Part shown: one piece after another, positions 13,771 through 15,789 of the stretch
Layout: each line of letters starts with the position of its first letter
How positions within the stretch are numbered: position 1 is the first letter of the stretch
Position numbers and translations under genes: made by a program
The notes under the pieces: model-generated
Told to the model about the DNA's origin: nothing
The model's database searches: none
Seen by the model: the letters and a program-made list of their open reading frames with translations, nothing else
Assembly: GCA_002294285.1 (NCBI GenBank)
Contig: DBFL01000017.1
Location: 10,929 to 26,717, forward strand
DNA: 15,789 nt
From: Candidatus Neomicrothrix sp. UBA881
GTDB lineage: Bacteria > Actinomycetota > Acidimicrobiia > Acidimicrobiales > MedAcidi-G1
Reading direction: 5' to 3'

Positions 13771-15045
13771 TCAGCTCTCAGCCCTTGAGTGTCTCTGTAA
13801 TGAATCCAACATCTTCAATCTGATTTCTTCGACGAGTAGAGGGTCATCCAATTTGGAAATTATCTCATCAAAAAACCCTGTGATAATAAGACGCTCTGCT
13901 ATTGAAGTTTCAACTCCTTTACTCTCTAAGTAGAAAAGTTGCTCAGTGTCGACTCCTGAAACAGTCGATGCGTGGTTACAAACCACGTCATTGGTTTCAA
14001 TCTCTAGATTTGGAACACTCTCCGCCCAAGCATCATCGGAAAGCTTTATGTTCCTATTAGTCTGCTGGGCTCTTGTTCTAATTGCTTCGGGTAAGACCTT
14101 GATCAAACCTGAGTAAACTGATCTTGAATCATCATCCAAGGCTCCCTTGAAAAGCAACTTACTTGTCGTGTCAGGAGCCCCATGTTTTTGAAAGGTTCGA
14201 AAGTCGAGAGTCTGTTCCCCACTACCAAAATATGCAGCTCTTGAATGCGCCTCCGCTCCCCTTCCCTGGAGTTCGCAACGTATCTCACTTCTGGCGTAAT
14301 TTCCTCCGAAAGCCGCTGTAAATGTTTCAACATAAGCATCTCGTTCAAGATAAAAATTCTGTTTTGATACTTGCCACGTTGTCTTTCCTAAACTCTGGAG
14401 AACTGAATGCTTAAGTCTGCTATTTTCACCAATTCGAGCGTTAAGAACCGGTACTGTTAAATAACTTCCCTCATCAGATAGATGATGTTCCACTATGTTC
14501 ACTTCAGAGTTTCTGCCCAAGTCGATAAAAATAGCTGGACATGAAACTAAACCTTCTGTAACAGCTTGAACTTTTATGTATATGGGGTCTCTAATCACCA
14601 CATCGTCAGGGACATGTAGAACTAATGTCTCTGGGTTGTACGAACGATTCAAACAGTCAAAGAAATCTATTGGCTTATGAAGTCTTTCGTCCAGGTTGAT
14701 TAGCTCTTCGTTTATTTTCGACAACGGACCTAGATTGATTTCGGAATTCTTATAATATTCGTCATTCCCAGAGGCAGTTATCCATCCGTCTAGAACTGAG
14801 ATTAATCCTGATTCTCCTGCATTTGAATCCAAAAAACTTTTAACGTCCGCTTCTTTGGAGGGACTTTGCAAAGATGGTGAAAAAACGCCTAAATCAAGTT
14901 CTCCAATTTTTGAATACTTCCACACCTCTTCTTCTGGCACTGGAAATGGAGTTTTTTCAAGTTGTTCTAAAGCTGAGTTCCGCATCCCGCTAGTAAGAGC
15001 TGAGTCCGGGAAAGAGTCTTCGCTTTGATTTGTAAAAGGGTTCAA
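13771..15045 (-). CDS. sufD: SufD, Fe-S cluster assembly scaffold
   Basis: A 424-residue SufD of the SufB/SufD family, which forms the scaffold with SufB and SufC. The beta-helix core ends in the typical FKGALDDDSRSVYSGLIKV, then AQQTNRNIKLSD, then VCNHASTVSGVDTEQLFYLESKG, with His at the position implicated in cluster assembly in E. coli SufD. The N-terminal helical part (EEEVWKYSKIGELDL) is of SufD, not SufB, type. The start is TTG at 15045; an ATG at 14985 would remove 20 residues that align to the family N-terminus. Upstream is a TCGACA-16-TAGGAT promoter-like pair and a 24-bp palindrome. It leads the operon with ferredoxin, sufC2 and phhB. SufB, its partner, is not in the window. Confidence 0.93.
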   Translation of the reverse strand: MNPFTNQSEDSFPDSALTSGMRNSALEQLEKTPFPVPEEEVWKYSKIGELDLGVFSPSLQSPSKEADVKSFLDSNAGESGLISVLDGWITASGNDEYYKNSEINLGPLSKINEELINLDERLHKPIDFFDCLNRSYNPETLVLHVPDDVVIRDPIYIKVQAVTEGLVSCPAIFIDLGRNSEVNIVEHHLSDEGSYLTVPVLNARIGENSRLKHSVLQSLGKTTWQVSKQNFYLERDAYVETFTAAFGGNYARSEIRCELQGRGAEAHSRAAYFGSGEQTLDFRTFQKHGAPDTTSKLLFKGALDDDSRSVYSGLIKVLPEAIRTRAQQTNRNIKLSDDAWAESVPNLEIETNDVVCNHASTVSGVDTEQLFYLESKGVETSIAERLIITGFFDEIISKLDDPLLVEEIRLKMLDSLQRHSRAES

Positions 15046-15089
15046 TTAAAACCTGCTGGGTATTATTTTGTGAATAAGCTTTCTACGAA

Positions 15090-15113
15090 TTTATCCTATC
15101 TGCATAGGAATAA
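15090..15113 (-). promoter_or_regulatory. Operator-like palindrome upstream of sufD
   Basis: On the minus strand TTATTCCTAT-N4-ATAGGATAAA, with 8 of 10 arm positions complementary and a perfect inner TCCTAT/ATAGGA. It overlaps a candidate promoter: TCGACA (15115-15120), 16 nt, TAGGAT (15093-15098). Sixteen of 24 bases equal the site at 9897-9920. Confidence 0.5.
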
Positions 15114-15136
15114 TTGTCGAGGGAAAGGTAAATCCG

Positions 15137-15367
15137 TCACTCTTGCAACAGGTGTGAAAGTGATCCAGGTTCAATCCGACAAGTTGTCTCGAAGTCGTTA
15201 ACTTCACTTTCTTTAAGTCGTATTACTCTCCCCATCCTGTAAGCCGGTAAGCGCCCTTCATCTATAAACCTGTATAAAGTTGCTGTCGTGACTCCGAGCC
15301 GTTGAGCTGCTTCGTTGCTACTCATCCATTGCACTTGTGGCTTAGATGCCGGTGAATCACTATCCAT
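15137..15367 (-). CDS. Excisionase-like (BldC/MerR-type) helix-turn-helix DNA-binding protein
   Basis: A 76-residue protein with one winged HTH of the excisionase/MerR fold: SSNEAAQRLGVTTATLYRFIDEGRLPAYRMGRVIRLKESEV (about 16-56). The EAAxxLGVxxxTxYRxIDEGxLPAxRxGxxxR pattern is typical of actinobacterial single-domain regulators such as BldC relatives. There is no integrase, recombinase or att-like repeat nearby, so it is probably a chromosomal regulator, not a phage excisionase. TAATAT lies 6 nt before the ATG, so it may be leaderless. It lies between sufD and a divergent membrane-protein gene; regulation of either is possible but untested. Confidence 0.82.
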   Translation of the reverse strand: MDSDSPASKPQVQWMSSNEAAQRLGVTTATLYRFIDEGRLPAYRMGRVIRLKESEVNDFETTCRIEPGSLSHLLQE

Positions 15368-15373
15368 TGTTGA

Positions 15374-15379
15374 ATATTA
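15374..15379 (-). promoter_or_regulatory. -10 element for leaderless HTH gene
   Basis: TAATAT (TANNNT) on the minus strand, 6 nt (TCAACA) before the ATG at 15367; no ribosome binding site. Confidence 0.4.
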
Positions 15380-15499
15380 GACCAAGTAAAAATAGATCCG
15401 ATGTATACCTTTTTGCTTTGACGCTTAAAGAAAATTTTGGGATGACTGTTTTAAGGCGTATTGTTTTTCTTATTGATATTGCTACTTAAGGGTAAAGAT

Positions 15500-15789
15500 A
15501 TGAACGGCGCTTCAGAAAAAGAAAGCGAGATTGATGAAACTTCTGCCTTAGTTGGTGAACTGCCGACTTGGTCAATTAAGAAATTGGTTTTTCAATTAAC
15601 ATTAATTGTTGTTCTTGTTATAGCAATTATTTTTCTTGTTACAAGTAGCGGCAACGAGGAGAATTCAATTTCAAAGCAAAAAGAAACTGTTGTGTCCACA
15701 GATGGTCCGATAATTGAACATTCAGGCTATCGCTACCAGTTCGGTGAGCCTGGTGACATGGTGGTGGTAAGAGAGTGCAATGGGATGAA
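15500..15789 (+). CDS. Membrane-anchored hypothetical protein, 3'-truncated by the window edge
   Basis: An open frame of 96 codons runs off the right edge. It has an acidic N-terminus (about 1-27), one hydrophobic helix (about 32-49, VFQLTLIVVLVIAIIFLV), a polar linker, and then HSGYRYQFGEPGDMVVVRECNGM, which resembles the start of an extracytoplasmic domain with a G-x-PGD-VVV motif that I recall from actinobacterial envelope proteins, without a known function. The orientation is inner-face N-terminus, outer C-terminus. An AAGGG motif precedes the ATG by about 8 nt, so this start is not of the leaderless type. Divergent from the HTH gene. Confidence 0.68.
   Translation, partial: MNGASEKESEIDETSALVGELPTWSIKKLVFQLTLIVVLVIAIIFLVTSSGNEENSISKQKETVVSTDGPIIEHSGYRYQFGEPGDMVVVRECNGM

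Noticed and set aside
15168..15177. GGTTCAATCC resembling a tRNA T-loop
   Set aside because: It lies inside the HTH gene coding for IEPGS on the other strand, and no acceptor stem or anticodon arm fits around it.
15137..15367. Phage excisionase or integrated element
   Set aside because: No integrase, direct repeats, tRNA target or other phage genes are visible; single-domain HTH proteins of this type are common chromosomal regulators in actinobacteria.
1..15789. CRISPR arrays, insertion sequences, rRNA or tRNA genes
   Set aside because: No regularly spaced repeats, transposase motifs, terminal inverted repeats or rRNA/tRNA signatures were seen.

Overview
The window looks like chromosome from a streamlined actinobacterium, most likely a planktonic (marine or freshwater) member of the Acidimicrobiia. 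By eye its GC is in the low forties. The reasons are the actinobacterial-style SUF genes (SufD - small Rieske ferredoxin - SufC, and SufC - SufS - SufU), an excisionase-like helix-turn-helix protein, an actinobacterial HhH-GPD repair protein, very short intergenic gaps, and many start codons with a TANNNT -10 element exactly 6 nt upstream (leaderless starts). The lineage is inferred from protein style, not from a marker gene.

Left part (1-4411, + strand): the 3' end of a LarA-family (DUF2088) gene is followed after 1 nt by a PlsC-type lysophospholipid acyltransferase, then a mitochondrial-type aconitase. A small Cys-less protein (4401-4610, - strand) overlaps the aconitase end.

Middle (4611-9892): a 320-bp stretch without a convincing gene holds a GC-rich, highly structured block ending in a perfect 15-bp hairpin plus T-tract on the - strand; I read it as a candidate small RNA. 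Then come rnhA (-) divergent from an HhH-GPD repair protein (+), a two-gene - strand unit (membrane-anchored actinobacterial protein and GDP-L-fucose synthase), an acyl-CoA dehydrogenase (-), and a + strand pair of a metallo-beta-lactamase-fold hydrolase and a conserved hypothetical.

Right part (9893-15789): iron-sulfur cluster assembly. It is split into two convergent units, sufC1-sufS-sufU (+) and sufD-Rieske ferredoxin-sufC2-phhB (-), meeting at overlapping stop codons. The ancestral actinobacterial order sufB-sufD-ferredoxin-sufC-sufS-sufU seems to have been broken at sufC, with a different sufC in each half and no sufB here. Both halves carry a matching 24-bp imperfect palindrome upstream (16 of 24 bases identical), suggesting shared control. 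An excisionase-like HTH gene (-) and a truncated membrane-anchored protein (+) end the window.

The points most worth follow-up are the split SUF locus with two sufC genes and a shared operator-like palindrome, the candidate structured RNA at 4651-4870 with a 12-nt anti-Shine-Dalgarno match buried in a helix, and the run of leaderless-type promoters.
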